Positions 45,959 to 55,341 of a stretch of DNA of 64,000 bases are shown one piece after another; the stretch's first letter is position 1; each line of letters starts with the position of its first letter. The notes beneath the pieces were generated by a model. The model saw nothing but the letters and a program-made list of their open reading frames with translations, did not search any database and was not told the DNA's origin. This DNA comes from Pseudoalteromonas aliena SW19 (GTDB lineage: Bacteria > Pseudomonadota > Gammaproteobacteria > Enterobacterales > Alteromonadaceae), in NCBI RefSeq assembly GCF_014905615.1, contig NZ_AQGU01000022.1, forward strand, positions 248,001-312,000, given 5' to 3'. Position numbers and translations under genes: made by a program.

Positions 45959-48193
45959 TTACATTGAGCTGTATTTTTCACGCAATTGCTGGCGAACAAA
46001 CTCAGCGATTGTGTTGAAAATAAAGGTGAATATGAATAGTACAAAAGCCGCTAAAAATAATATTCTATAGTGTGAACTGCCTACTTCTGATTCTGGCATT
46101 TCAACTGCAATATTTGCTGCAAGCGTCCGCATTCCTTGAAAAATACTCCAATCCATTATTGGTGTATTACCGGTGGCCATCAGTACAATCATTGTTTCAC
46201 CAACAGCACGGCCCAACCCCATCATTACGGCGGAAAAAATACCAGGGCTGGCAGTTAGCAATACAACACGTACAAGTGTTTGCCACTGAGTTGCACCCAA
46301 CGCTAATGAACCGTTTGATAAATGCTTAGGTACACTAAACACAGCATCTTCTGCTATTGAGAAAATAGTAGGAATAACCGCAAAGCCCATCGCAATACCA
46401 ACAACTAGTGAGTTACGTTGATCGAACGTCATACCAAGTTCATTTGTTAAATATTGACGTACATTGCCGTCAAACATCCAAAGCTCAATCGTTTCGCTCA
46501 TCGCAAATGAAAACCAGCCAATAAATAACACAACGGGTATAAGGATTATTGAATGAGAGCCTTCAGGAATTTTATGACGAATACCGGCTGGTAATTTAGT
46601 CCACCCAAATGCAGCACCTAAAATACCTAGCGGCAATAAGATGAGCAATCCAACAATTGCGGGTAGATGTTCTTCAATCAGTGGTGCTAACCAAAGGCCC
46701 GCTAAAAAGCCCAAAATAACAGTCGGCAGTGCTTCCATTATTTCTACTGTTGGTTTAACAACTTTACGTAATCCGCTCGACATAAAGTAAGCAGTGTAAA
46801 TAGCCGATGACAATGCAATTGGTACTGCAAATAACATGGCGTAAAATGCGGCCTTGATTGTACCAAACGAAATTGGCACTAATGAAAACTTAGATTCAAA
46901 GTCATCACTGGCTGAGGTTGATTGCCAAATATAGCCTGGCTCTGGGTAACCTTCATACCATACTTCTTGCCAAAGTGCTGACCACGTTACTTCTGGGTGT
47001 TCATTGTGTATTTCTAATACGGTTAATTTGTCATCAGCTAAAATTAATGCCGCATTAGAGCGTGGTGCAATTGCAAAGTTTTTAATTTCACCTTCACTTA
47101 CTTTACCCTGCCATAATTTAGCTTCACTTGTTGTGTAGTAAACACCCAACTCACCATTACTACTGGTAGTGAAAAATGTACGTCGGTAAAATTCTGTGAA
47201 TATATTGAGTTTACTTTGTTTACTCGTCTCGAATGAACGAATTTTTTGATACTCTCGGCCAGTATCTGTATTCACTTCAAACCACTGTGAAACTTCACCA
47301 TTATCATTAGCAAGCATTAACGAATTTGCACCCGCTAATAATTGAGCAGACACTATATTTGCGCGCTCTTCGTTGGCTGAAAGCAATTGTATTTGCTCAA
47401 CATCGCTTGGGTCGCGTGTATCATATACATAAATTTGATTAGCCGAACGAATAAATGTACGCGTTGTATCCGGTGATATTAGAAGCTCATCTACACGGCC
47501 TTCGATATCAAGTTCAGTGCGCTGCACAACCCATTCAACATCTCCGGTAAACATATTTTCTTCAGCCACAAAGCTGCTGAATAAAACACGTTTATCTTCG
47601 GTTAACGCAACCACAGCCGTTTTATCTTCATAATGACTAAACGCAAAGCGCTTAATTGCCGCTCCTTGTTCGTCTACTGCTAATGCCATTTCGCCAAGTG
47701 GATAATCAACACGTGGGGTTAATTTTCGCTCGTTGTTTGGAAAGGTAACTAAAAACTTAGGTACAACCACCACCACGGTGCCGTTTTTCAAGCCATAAGC
47801 ATATTGCCCCTGAAACGGTGCGCTTGTTGCAAAACTACTTGCTTCGCTTGGCAATATGACATCGAGGGTTTTGAGTTTTTTACCGAAATTTGATTTTTCA
47901 ATATTATAAAAATCAACTTGCCCTTGTTGACCTAATAAATAAGCCACCTCAGTTTGCTCTTCAACGCCTAAACCGACAATCTGATCTGCATTAGCAATGT
48001 TTAAGCTGTTACGCTTTTCAACTTTAGCTGATTCAAAAATTGGTTGTACTACATAAAGAAGATAAAAGAATATTAATAGCAGTGCCACTAATACCATTAC
48101 CCCGCCTGCGGTTATGCCAAATTGGGCAAACCGATCTTTAAATAGACGGCTTCGATCCGTATTAAAAGTCGGTTTATTCGGATTGGAAGTCAT
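45959..48193 (-). CDS. pstC: Phosphate ABC transporter permease PstC, long form with sensor-like insertion
   Basis: 744 residues versus 319 in E. coli PstC. TM1 is at about 28-50. An insertion of about 380 residues follows with repeated beta-strand patterns (LGVEEQTEVAYLLGQQGQV, AYGLKNGTVVVVVPK, LLISPDTTRTFIRSANQIYV) suggesting a beta-propeller. The permease part starts at about residue 435 and has GSLALGATQWQTLVRVVLL near 620. First gene of pstCAB-phoU, preceded by a Pho box. pstS, the usual binding protein gene, is missing here. The start is ATG 48193; TTG 48196 is adjacent. Confidence 0.94.
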   Translation of the reverse strand: MTSNPNKPTFNTDRSRLFKDRFAQFGITAGGVMVLVALLLIFFYLLYVVQPIFESAKVEKRNSLNIANADQIVGLGVEEQTEVAYLLGQQGQVDFYNIEKSNFGKKLKTLDVILPSEASSFATSAPFQGQYAYGLKNGTVVVVVPKFLVTFPNNERKLTPRVDYPLGEMALAVDEQGAAIKRFAFSHYEDKTAVVALTEDKRVLFSSFVAEENMFTGDVEWVVQRTELDIEGRVDELLISPDTTRTFIRSANQIYVYDTRDPSDVEQIQLLSANEERANIVSAQLLAGANSLMLANDNGEVSQWFEVNTDTGREYQKIRSFETSKQSKLNIFTEFYRRTFFTTSSNGELGVYYTTSEAKLWQGKVSEGEIKNFAIAPRSNAALILADDKLTVLEIHNEHPEVTWSALWQEVWYEGYPEPGYIWQSTSASDDFESKFSLVPISFGTIKAAFYAMLFAVPIALSSAIYTAYFMSSGLRKVVKPTVEIMEALPTVILGFLAGLWLAPLIEEHLPAIVGLLILLPLGILGAAFGWTKLPAGIRHKIPEGSHSIILIPVVLFIGWFSFAMSETIELWMFDGNVRQYLTNELGMTFDQRNSLVVGIAMGFAVIPTIFSIAEDAVFSVPKHLSNGSLALGATQWQTLVRVVLLTASPGIFSAVMMGLGRAVGETMIVLMATGNTPIMDWSIFQGMRTLAANIAVEMPESEVGSSHYRILFLAAFVLFIFTFIFNTIAEFVRQQLREKYSSM

Positions 48194-48224
48194 CAAAACA
48201 CCCTTAAATCTTAACGTTGCATAA

Positions 48225-48258
48225 ATTATATTTCATCAAGATGACAGTAATGTTACAG
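48225..48258 (-). promoter_or_regulatory. Pho box and promoter of pstC
   Basis: Read on the minus strand: CTGTAACATTA and CTGTCATCTTG, two 11-base direct repeats (48258-48237) of the PhoB consensus CTGTCAT-N4. The -10 TATAAT is at 48230-48225. The distance from the second repeat start to the -10 is 17 bases, as in E. coli pstS. PhoB activation under phosphate limitation is inferred. Confidence 0.85.
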
Positions 48259-48564
48259 CGGTAATAATAAGCTCTTAATAGCAAATATAAATAAAGCAGT
48301 TAGACAACTAGCTTAATAAAACTTCAAATGAGTGACTTATAAGTGAACTAAATTGTAAAATAATTGGACAAAGTATTTATCGAGGTCAATACTCACAAAG
48401 TATCAAATAGGCAATCGTAGCTTTAAAAAATGCATAGCATGTATATTAAATCCCGTTTTTATCAATTTAAAATTAGGACTTTATAGCTACACTTTAACAA
48501 CCGATAAATTAAACACTTAGTGCCTACGCATTTACTTTCTTTGGCCTTAAAAAGAGAATTATTT

Positions 48565-49071
48565 ATGAAGCAACTGGTTATTACTATTTTAGGGAAAGAC
48601 CGCCCTGGATTAGTCGAAAATATTTCCTCGGTCGTATTGGAGAATCACGGAAACTGGCTTAGTAGTAACTTGAGCCATCTACTAGGTCACTTTGCAGGTA
48701 TTATTCAACTTGAAGTAGCAGAGGAGCATTTTCAATCCTTACAAAGCGCACTCAATGCACTTCCCAAGCTCGATGTACGTATTGAAGCGGGTAACACTGA
48801 AATTGAACAATCATCGCTTGAGCAAATTAATCTAGTTATTACAGGTAACGATCGCCCTGGTATTGTTCAAGAACTAGCAAGTGTGATACGCCATAAAGGG
48901 GCTAATATTACTCACTTAAATTCAAGACAACAAAGCGCACCTAATTGGGGAGTACCTATTTTTAGCGCTGTGGCGACAGTCACTTTGCCAAATGGAATGA
49001 ATAAAGAAGAAGTTATTGATGCGCTCGAGTCAATAACAAGTGATCTAATCGTAGACACCGAAGAAGTATAA
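48565..49071 (+). CDS. Two-ACT-domain regulatory protein (GcvR-like)
   Basis: 168 residues made of two ACT domains: KQLVITILGKDRPGLVENIS at the start and INLVITGNDRPGIVQELASV near residue 91. This matches GcvR, the E. coli glycine cleavage repressor that binds GcvA, and related amino-acid-sensing proteins. The exact partner is unknown. ATG 48565 was chosen because 15 earlier in-frame codons precede the AAGAGA ribosome site. It is divergent from pstC and upstream of ppk, which has its own promoter. Confidence 0.85.
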   Translation: MKQLVITILGKDRPGLVENISSVVLENHGNWLSSNLSHLLGHFAGIIQLEVAEEHFQSLQSALNALPKLDVRIEAGNTEIEQSSLEQINLVITGNDRPGIVQELASVIRHKGANITHLNSRQQSAPNWGVPIFSAVATVTLPNGMNKEEVIDALESITSDLIVDTEEV

Positions 49072-49104
49072 TACCCCCTTATGCGTGTCACATCGCTGGC
49101 ACGC

Positions 49105-49138
49105 ATGTCACTTTAATGTCATTAAGTTACATTATATT
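49105..49138 (+). promoter_or_regulatory. Pho box and promoter of ppk-ppx
   Basis: ATGTCACTTTA and ATGTCATTAAG are contiguous 11-base repeats (49105-49126) close to the PhoB half-site CTGTCAT, each with A instead of the first C. The -10 TATATT is at 49133-49138, 17 bases from the second repeat start, the same geometry as the pstC site. Confidence 0.75.
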
Positions 49139-49167
49139 TTATTCAGCATTAAATAGCGGAATGAAGT

Positions 49168-51255
49168 ATGAATGCCCACATAGAACACACCCACGTTATT
49201 GAGTATTTTTCAAAGGAGTTAAGCTGGCTGTCGTTCAACGAACGTGTGCTGCAAGAAGCTAAAGACAAAAGTAACCCAATTATTGAGCGCATACGTTTTT
49301 TAGGTATTTTTTCTAATAACCTTGATGAGTTTTTCAGAGTCCGTGTAGCCGACGTTAAGCGCCGTATTTTATTAAGCAAACTTCCTAATGCTAATTTTGA
49401 AGAAGATGAAGTACTACTAAGTCAGATACAAAAGAAAGTATTACTGCTTGGTAAGAAATTTAATCAAATTCACCAACAAATCTTAAATGATTTAACCACA
49501 CATAATATTCACGTAAATAGGCCAGAGAAGCTCAGTGAATTTCATTTAAATTGGTTAAAAAATTACTTTACTGACAATGTCCTACAACATATATCCCCAA
49601 TCTTACTTGATGAGAATAGAGATTACTCAGATTACGTAAATGACACCATGACTTACTTATTTGTAGAAATGAGTGACGAGAAAAATCATTACGCAATGCT
49701 CGAAGTGCCAACCGATCGTGTACCAAGATTTATAAATTTACCAAGCGAGAAAACCCGCCGCCATAAAACCATTGTGATGCTTGATGATGTTATTTTATAT
49801 TTTTTAAATGACGTATTCAGCAGCTTTTTTAGCTTTCAAACTATCCAAGGTCACTCAATTAAGCTTACCCGTGATGCCGAATATAATCTTGATGATGAAT
49901 TAGAAGAGGGTCTGCTGGATAAGATGTCCAAAGGATTAAAACAACGTATTTATGCTGAACCTGTACGCTTAGTCTATGACGAAACGATGCCCGAAAGCAT
50001 GCTTAAAGTAATGAAAAAACGGCTAAATGTAACTCATCATGATGCGCTGATCCCAGCTGGACGCTACCGTAATTTTAGAGATTTTATTGCCTTCCCTAAT
50101 GTAGGCCGGCAGTATCTTGAAAATAAACCATTACCTGCATTACAAAGCACCGCGTTTAACAAACACACCAGCGTATTTGACGCTATTACCGAGCGAGATA
50201 TTTTACTTTACTACCCATACCACACATTTAATCATTTACTGGAATATGTGCGCCAAGCAGCCTTTGATCCTAAAGTGACACAAATTAAAGTTAATATTTA
50301 TCGTGTTGCAAGTAAATCGCGGCTTATTTCATCATTGATTAATGCCGCTAAAAATGGCAAACAAGTTACCGTAATGGTTGAGCTAAAGGCCCGTTTTGAT
50401 GAACAAAATAATATTGAATGGGCAAAAATATTAAGCAGCGCAGGCATTAAAGTAATTTTTGGTATACCCGCGTTAAAAGTGCACAGCAAGTTGTGTATTA
50501 TTCAACGTAAAGAAAAAGGCCAAATAGTAAAGTATGCGCATATTGGAACCGGTAATTTTCATGAAAAAACCGCCAAAATATATACCGACTTTAGTTTATT
50601 CACGAAACATGTCGGGATCTGTGAAGAATGCGACAGCGTATTTAGATTTATAGAAAGCAGCTATAAGCCTTTTAGTTTTGAATACTTAATGCTATCACCT
50701 ATCAATGCTCGTGACACTTTACTCGATTTAATCGATAAAGAAATTCAACACGTCGAAAATGGTTTTGCCGGTAAAATTACCGTTAAAGTAAATAATTTGG
50801 TCGACAAGCAGCTTGTTGATAAGCTTTATCATGCTGGTCGTTGTGGCGTTAAAATTCGCATTATTGTGCGCGGTATGTGCTCATTAATACCTGGGGTAGC
50901 CAAGTTTAGCGATAACATAAGAGTGATTAGTATTGTTGATCGTTTTTTAGAGCATCCTCGCGTAATGGTGTTTGGTAATAACGGCGAGGACAAAGTGTAT
51001 ATTTCGTCTGCTGATTGGATGACCCGTAACCTTGATCATCGTGTTGAAGTGGGCGTGCCAATTTTAGACGCTAAATTAAAGCTGCTCATTATTGATATTT
51101 TAGAGCTACAATTTAAAGACCGCACAAAAGCACGCTTAATCGACAAAGAACAAAAAAACACTTATGTGCGACGTGGGAATCGTAAAAAAATTCGTTCACA
51201 AATAGCGACTTATGATCATCTAAAAAAATGGGAAAGTAATTATAACAATGAGTAA
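49168..51255 (+). CDS. ppk: Polyphosphate kinase Ppk1
   Basis: Makes polyphosphate from ATP. 695 residues (E. coli 688). The N domain begins YFSKELSWLSFNERVLQEA, followed by head and catalytic PLD-like domains. The autophosphorylated His is in KVHSKLCIIQRK near residue 438 and the second catalytic His in HIGTGNFHEKTAKIYTDFSLFT near 460. SSADWMTRNLDHRVEVG lies near the end. The ppx start codon overlaps its last eight bases. A Pho box upstream links polyphosphate storage to phosphate limitation. Confidence 0.98.
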   Translation: MNAHIEHTHVIEYFSKELSWLSFNERVLQEAKDKSNPIIERIRFLGIFSNNLDEFFRVRVADVKRRILLSKLPNANFEEDEVLLSQIQKKVLLLGKKFNQIHQQILNDLTTHNIHVNRPEKLSEFHLNWLKNYFTDNVLQHISPILLDENRDYSDYVNDTMTYLFVEMSDEKNHYAMLEVPTDRVPRFINLPSEKTRRHKTIVMLDDVILYFLNDVFSSFFSFQTIQGHSIKLTRDAEYNLDDELEEGLLDKMSKGLKQRIYAEPVRLVYDETMPESMLKVMKKRLNVTHHDALIPAGRYRNFRDFIAFPNVGRQYLENKPLPALQSTAFNKHTSVFDAITERDILLYYPYHTFNHLLEYVRQAAFDPKVTQIKVNIYRVASKSRLISSLINAAKNGKQVTVMVELKARFDEQNNIEWAKILSSAGIKVIFGIPALKVHSKLCIIQRKEKGQIVKYAHIGTGNFHEKTAKIYTDFSLFTKHVGICEECDSVFRFIESSYKPFSFEYLMLSPINARDTLLDLIDKEIQHVENGFAGKITVKVNNLVDKQLVDKLYHAGRCGVKIRIIVRGMCSLIPGVAKFSDNIRVISIVDRFLEHPRVMVFGNNGEDKVYISSADWMTRNLDHRVEVGVPILDAKLKLLIIDILELQFKDRTKARLIDKEQKNTYVRRGNRKKIRSQIATYDHLKKWESNYNNE

Positions 51256-52735
51256 TCGCCCATCTATAGCCGCTGTCGATTTAGGCTCGAATAGCTTTCA
51301 TTTAGTCGTTGCTCGTGAAGTTGATGGCACACTGCAAATTTTACATAAAGAAAAGCAGCGTGTGTATTTAGCTGATAGTTTCGATGATAAGTCAAAACTA
51401 AGCCAGTATGCTATTGATCGCGCTTTAGTCGTGCTAAAACAGTTTGCTAAAACTCTGCAAGATTTCCCTGCCTGTAATGTAAAAGTAGCGGCAACCCATA
51501 CCTTTAGACGCGCTAAAAATATCCATGCCTTTTTAACACAAGCAAATGAGGTATTTCCATTTCATATTAACGTTGTTGCAGGACAAGAAGAAGCTCGCCT
51601 GATTTATCAAGGTGTTGCCCACTACCTACATAATGAAGATAACCGTCTTGTTATTGATATTGGCGGTGGAAGTACTGAATTAATAATCGGCCAGCACTTT
51701 CAACACAAACTACTTACTAGTCGTAATATGGGTTGTGTTAGTTACACAAATCAATTTTTTATTGATGGTATAATTAGTCCTAAGCACTTCAATAAAGCTG
51801 AAATAAAAGCAGAACAAGAAATAGAAGTTATTTTTGCTAGTTACATAAACGAAGGCTGGAAAAATGTCATTGGTACATCAGGTACAATTAAGGCAATACT
51901 CGCAATGATAAGTGCGAAAAAGCCACATCAATCTTGTATAACTTACGACGATTTAATTAACCTTAAACAACAATTTATCAGCGCTCAACGAATAGATAAC
52001 CTGCTAATTGAAGGTTTAACGCCAGAGCGTCAGCTTAGTATTTGTGGTGGCCTTGCCATCCTAATCGCTATTTTTAGAGAGTTTGCAATAACCCAGCTTA
52101 CCTACAGCGACTTTTCGCTGCGTGAAGGGTTACTCCATGAAATGCAGCAAAAACTGGTTGATAACGACATTCGCAGTAATACCATTAATAATATAAGCGA
52201 CAGATACACCGTAGATAAGACCCATGCAATCCGTGTTTCTGACACGGTTAGTTGGCTCTACGAACGCTTAAAAGGCCCATGGCAACTTAATAATCAAGAC
52301 GATATTGCACTACTGATGTGGGCAGCAAAACTGCATGAAATTGGTTTATCTATAAACTCATCAGGCATAAATAAACACAGTGCCTATATTGTTGCTAATA
52401 GCCAATTACCTGGTTTTACGCAACAGGAGCAATTAATACTAAGTTCGCTTATTCGCTTTTATCGTAAGAAAATCAAGCTTAATGAACTCTCCGACTTTAT
52501 AACCATCTCGCAGCAGCGAGTGCTTAAGCTTATTACTATTTTGCGTTTAGCTATTTTATTTAATCAAAAACGGCAAGCGAATCAAAAGCCAAACATGGAA
52601 ATTAGCGCAAGCAGCACAGGGTTATTTATAAAATTTTGCGATGGCTACTTGCAAGAATATACTCTGCTACAAGCAGATTTAGAGCAAGAACAGCACTATC
52701 TCAAAAAAGTCGGTATCGCATTAAATTGCAGTTAA
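51248..52735 (+). CDS. ppx: Exopolyphosphatase Ppx / guanosine pentaphosphatase family
   Basis: 495 residues with the actin-like Ppx/GppA fold. IAAVDLGSNSFHLVVAREVDG at the N-terminus is the phosphate-1 loop. VVAGQEEARLIYQGVAH lies near residue 111, VIDIGGGSTELI near 135 and IGTSGTIKA near 202. The C-terminal HD-like helical domain has AAKLHEIG near 358. It removes terminal phosphates from polyphosphate. It overlaps ppk by eight bases, so the two are translationally coupled, balancing synthesis and breakdown. Confidence 0.95.
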   Translation: MSNRPSIAAVDLGSNSFHLVVAREVDGTLQILHKEKQRVYLADSFDDKSKLSQYAIDRALVVLKQFAKTLQDFPACNVKVAATHTFRRAKNIHAFLTQANEVFPFHINVVAGQEEARLIYQGVAHYLHNEDNRLVIDIGGGSTELIIGQHFQHKLLTSRNMGCVSYTNQFFIDGIISPKHFNKAEIKAEQEIEVIFASYINEGWKNVIGTSGTIKAILAMISAKKPHQSCITYDDLINLKQQFISAQRIDNLLIEGLTPERQLSICGGLAILIAIFREFAITQLTYSDFSLREGLLHEMQQKLVDNDIRSNTINNISDRYTVDKTHAIRVSDTVSWLYERLKGPWQLNNQDDIALLMWAAKLHEIGLSINSSGINKHSAYIVANSQLPGFTQQEQLILSSLIRFYRKKIKLNELSDFITISQQRVLKLITILRLAILFNQKRQANQKPNMEISASSTGLFIKFCDGYLQEYTLLQADLEQEQHYLKKVGIALNCS

Positions 52736-52784
52736 TTGCCGCGTTTATAATAAGGCTGAAAAAATAAAATAATTATGGCGTATA

Positions 52785-52818
52785 AAAAAGCCAGTAAGCT
52801 AAATACTTACTGGCTTTT
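52785..52818. terminator. Bidirectional terminator, ppx / M13 peptidase
   Basis: AAAAGCCAGTAAG / CTTACTGGCTTTT stem with a 7-base loop between two converging genes. Confidence 0.88.
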
Positions 52819-52848
52819 GATTAACCTTAAATCGGGGTAATTAGTCAA

Positions 52849-54924
52849 TTACCAAATTTTTACACGGTCTTCTGGTTTGATATACATTTTGTCGCCTTCT
52901 TTTACGTCAAACGCTTCGTAAAATTCAGGCATGTTCGACAAGATACCGATTACACGGTAGTGGCTTGGTGAATGAGGGTCTGTTAATAAACGATTACGTA
53001 GCTCTTCATCGCGGTAGTTACGACGCCAAATTTGTGACCAACCCATGAAGAAACGTTGATCGCCTGTGTAACCATCAATCACTGGGGCTTTTTTCTCACC
53101 TAAAGATAGCATATACGCTTTATGCGCAACGGTTAAGCCACCTAAATCGCCAATGTTTTCGCCAAGCGTTAGCTCGCCATTAACACTCGCATCTTCAAAA
53201 GGTGTGTACTCATTGTATTGTGCAACTAAAGCCGCTGTACGCTCTTCAAATTGCTTAAGATCAGTCTCGCTCCACCAGTTACGTAAGTTGCCATCACCGT
53301 CGTATTTAGCACCTTGGTCGTCAAAACCATGACCAAGCTCATGCCCAATTACTGCGCCAATTGCACCGTAGTTTACTGCATCATCCGCTTCTAAATTAAA
53401 GAATGGCGGTTGTAAAATCGCGGCTGGAAATACAATTTCGTTGTTTACTGGATTGTAATACGCATTTACCGTTTGCGGAGTCATGTGCCACTCAGAACGA
53501 TCAACTGGTTTGCCCAATTTTGCGATCATGTCTGCGTAAGCCCATTCGCTATAACGAATGTAGTTACCTACTAGCTCATCTGAGTTGATTTTTAGCTCAG
53601 AGTAGTCTTTCCAAGTATCTGGATAACCAATTTTAGGTGTGAATTTGTCTAGCTTTTCTTTCGCTGCAAGCTTTGTTTCAGGGCTCATCCACTCAAGGTT
53701 TTCAATAGCAACACCGTAACCTTTAATTACGTTATCAACTAATTCTTCCATACGTGCTTTAGCTTCTGGCGGGAAGTTATCTTTAACGTATACCTTACCT
53801 AAAATTTCACCAAGTACACTATTAGATGCATCAACCGCTTGCTTCCAAAGAGGTGCTTGCTCTTCTACACCACGCAATGTTGTGCTGTAAAAGTCAAAGT
53901 TAAGGTTAACTAAGTCTTCACTAAGTAGCTCTGCATAACCACTTACAAAATGAAATTTTAAGTAGTTTTTCCACGTTGCTAAATCAGTGTCTTTATAAAT
54001 AGTAGCAAGTGCTTCTAAGTAGCTTGGTTGACGTACAATAATGTCATTTGCACTCACGCCTGCATCTTTAAAAAATTCGGCTAAATCAAGGTCGCCCATC
54101 AGTTTACTAGCATCTGCTACTGTCATCTTGTTATAAGATTTAGTTGCATCACGACTTTGCACACGGCTCCACTGAGCATCAGCTAATGTTTTTTCAAATG
54201 CAAGCACGCTCTCAGCTGCTTCTGCTGCATTCTTAACGCCTGACTTAGCTAAAATATCGGTGATGTATTGCTCATAAGATGCACGAATTTTAGTGAATTT
54301 TTCGTCATCTTTTAAGTAATAGTCACGATCTGGTAAACCAAGACCCGACTGAGATAAGTACAATGCATACTCGCTTGAGTTTTTAGCATCGTTATTTACA
54401 AACCAACCAAACGGTAAACTACCACCTTGTTTTTGAACTTTAGCCATTAAGCCCGTTAAATCTGCTTTAGATTTAACGCTATCAATCGTGTCTATTGATG
54501 GTTGTAATGGCGTAATACCTAGCTCATTACGAGCAGCTTGATTCATGTAACTTTTGTAAAATGCACCAATTTTATATTCATCGCTGCCTTTTTCAGCGGC
54601 TTTGTTAGCGGCTGCACTTTCAAGGGCTATTTTCATCGCTTTTTGCGACTCATCATATAACTGCGAAAAAGAACCGTAGTTAGATTTATCACCTGGTATT
54701 TCAGTTTTAGCTAACCACTGGCCATTTACATGGTAGTAAAAATCGTCTTGTGCACGAACTGAACTATCCATATTAGCGAGTTCAATACCAAGCTCTAGTG
54801 GTTTTTCAGCAGGCGCTGTTACTACTGGAGTGTCGGTTACTTTAGCTTCTTGTTGTTTTTCACCACAACCTACTAAACCAAGTGCAAGCGCGATGCTCGC
54901 AGCGGCCATTGTTACTTTATTCAT
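52849..54924 (-). CDS. M13 family zinc metallopeptidase, lipoprotein (neprilysin/PepO type)
   Basis: 691 residues. The N-terminal lipobox LVGC places it on the envelope. The mature part starts with a VRAQDDFYYHVNGQWL segment typical of M13. The zinc site is HELGHGFDDQG near residue 528 and the third ligand is in GELTLGENIGDLGGLTVAH. It ends in RVKIW, an aromatic terminus as in neprilysins. It should degrade oligopeptides in the periplasm or outside, fitting a protein-rich marine diet. Single gene. Confidence 0.96.
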   Translation of the reverse strand: MNKVTMAAASIALALGLVGCGEKQQEAKVTDTPVVTAPAEKPLELGIELANMDSSVRAQDDFYYHVNGQWLAKTEIPGDKSNYGSFSQLYDESQKAMKIALESAAANKAAEKGSDEYKIGAFYKSYMNQAARNELGITPLQPSIDTIDSVKSKADLTGLMAKVQKQGGSLPFGWFVNNDAKNSSEYALYLSQSGLGLPDRDYYLKDDEKFTKIRASYEQYITDILAKSGVKNAAEAAESVLAFEKTLADAQWSRVQSRDATKSYNKMTVADASKLMGDLDLAEFFKDAGVSANDIIVRQPSYLEALATIYKDTDLATWKNYLKFHFVSGYAELLSEDLVNLNFDFYSTTLRGVEEQAPLWKQAVDASNSVLGEILGKVYVKDNFPPEAKARMEELVDNVIKGYGVAIENLEWMSPETKLAAKEKLDKFTPKIGYPDTWKDYSELKINSDELVGNYIRYSEWAYADMIAKLGKPVDRSEWHMTPQTVNAYYNPVNNEIVFPAAILQPPFFNLEADDAVNYGAIGAVIGHELGHGFDDQGAKYDGDGNLRNWWSETDLKQFEERTAALVAQYNEYTPFEDASVNGELTLGENIGDLGGLTVAHKAYMLSLGEKKAPVIDGYTGDQRFFMGWSQIWRRNYRDEELRNRLLTDPHSPSHYRVIGILSNMPEFYEAFDVKEGDKMYIKPEDRVKIW

Positions 54925-54971
54925 AATGATTCCGTTTGTTAGTTAGAATTTAATATCAACCTGCTTATATA

Positions 54972-55112
54972 TGGGGTCTATTTAACGTTAAGAAAATTAC
55001 GCTAGAACTAGGCAAAATTTTTTGTATCTAGTTGTTCTAAATAAAAAATTTTAACGACGTTATAGTGCAATTTAATTCGTTAAGTTGATCAAAGATTTAT
55101 GCGGGTTGGTAT
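54972..55112. repeat. AGTTGTTCTA-core repeat, copy 3
   Basis: AGGCAAAATTTTTTGTAT, CTAGTTGTTCTAAAT, AAATTTTAACG and a terminal GCGGGTTGGTAT parallel the repeat at 19901-20030 in the same order. Noncoding; left border approximate. Confidence 0.6.
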
Positions 55113-55115
55113 CAC

Positions 55116-55196
55116 ATACCAACTCCATTAAATTCTTGAATATAGCAGGAGTAAAAATAGCACTGCCTATACGCTTTTACTTAATGGAATGGGTAT
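55116..55196. repeat. ATACCAA-type short palindromic repeat, copy 3
   Basis: 81 bases from ATACCAACTCCATTAAA to TTAATGGAATGGGTAT with imperfect terminal inversion. It lies three bases after the previous repeat, so two related elements are back to back. The remaining 145 bases before the DciA-like gene end hold a CCCACCA / TGGTGGG hairpin at 55310-55332. Confidence 0.6.
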
Positions 55197-55341
55197 CAAG
55201 GGGCTTTAAATAATAAAAAGCACCATGAAGTATCATAAACCTCATTAAGCCAACAATAAAATAGAATATGTAACAAAGTATTTTGAATACGGTGAGCTGC
55301 CAAATTAGCCCCACCAATAACAAGATGGTGGGTAGTTAAGG

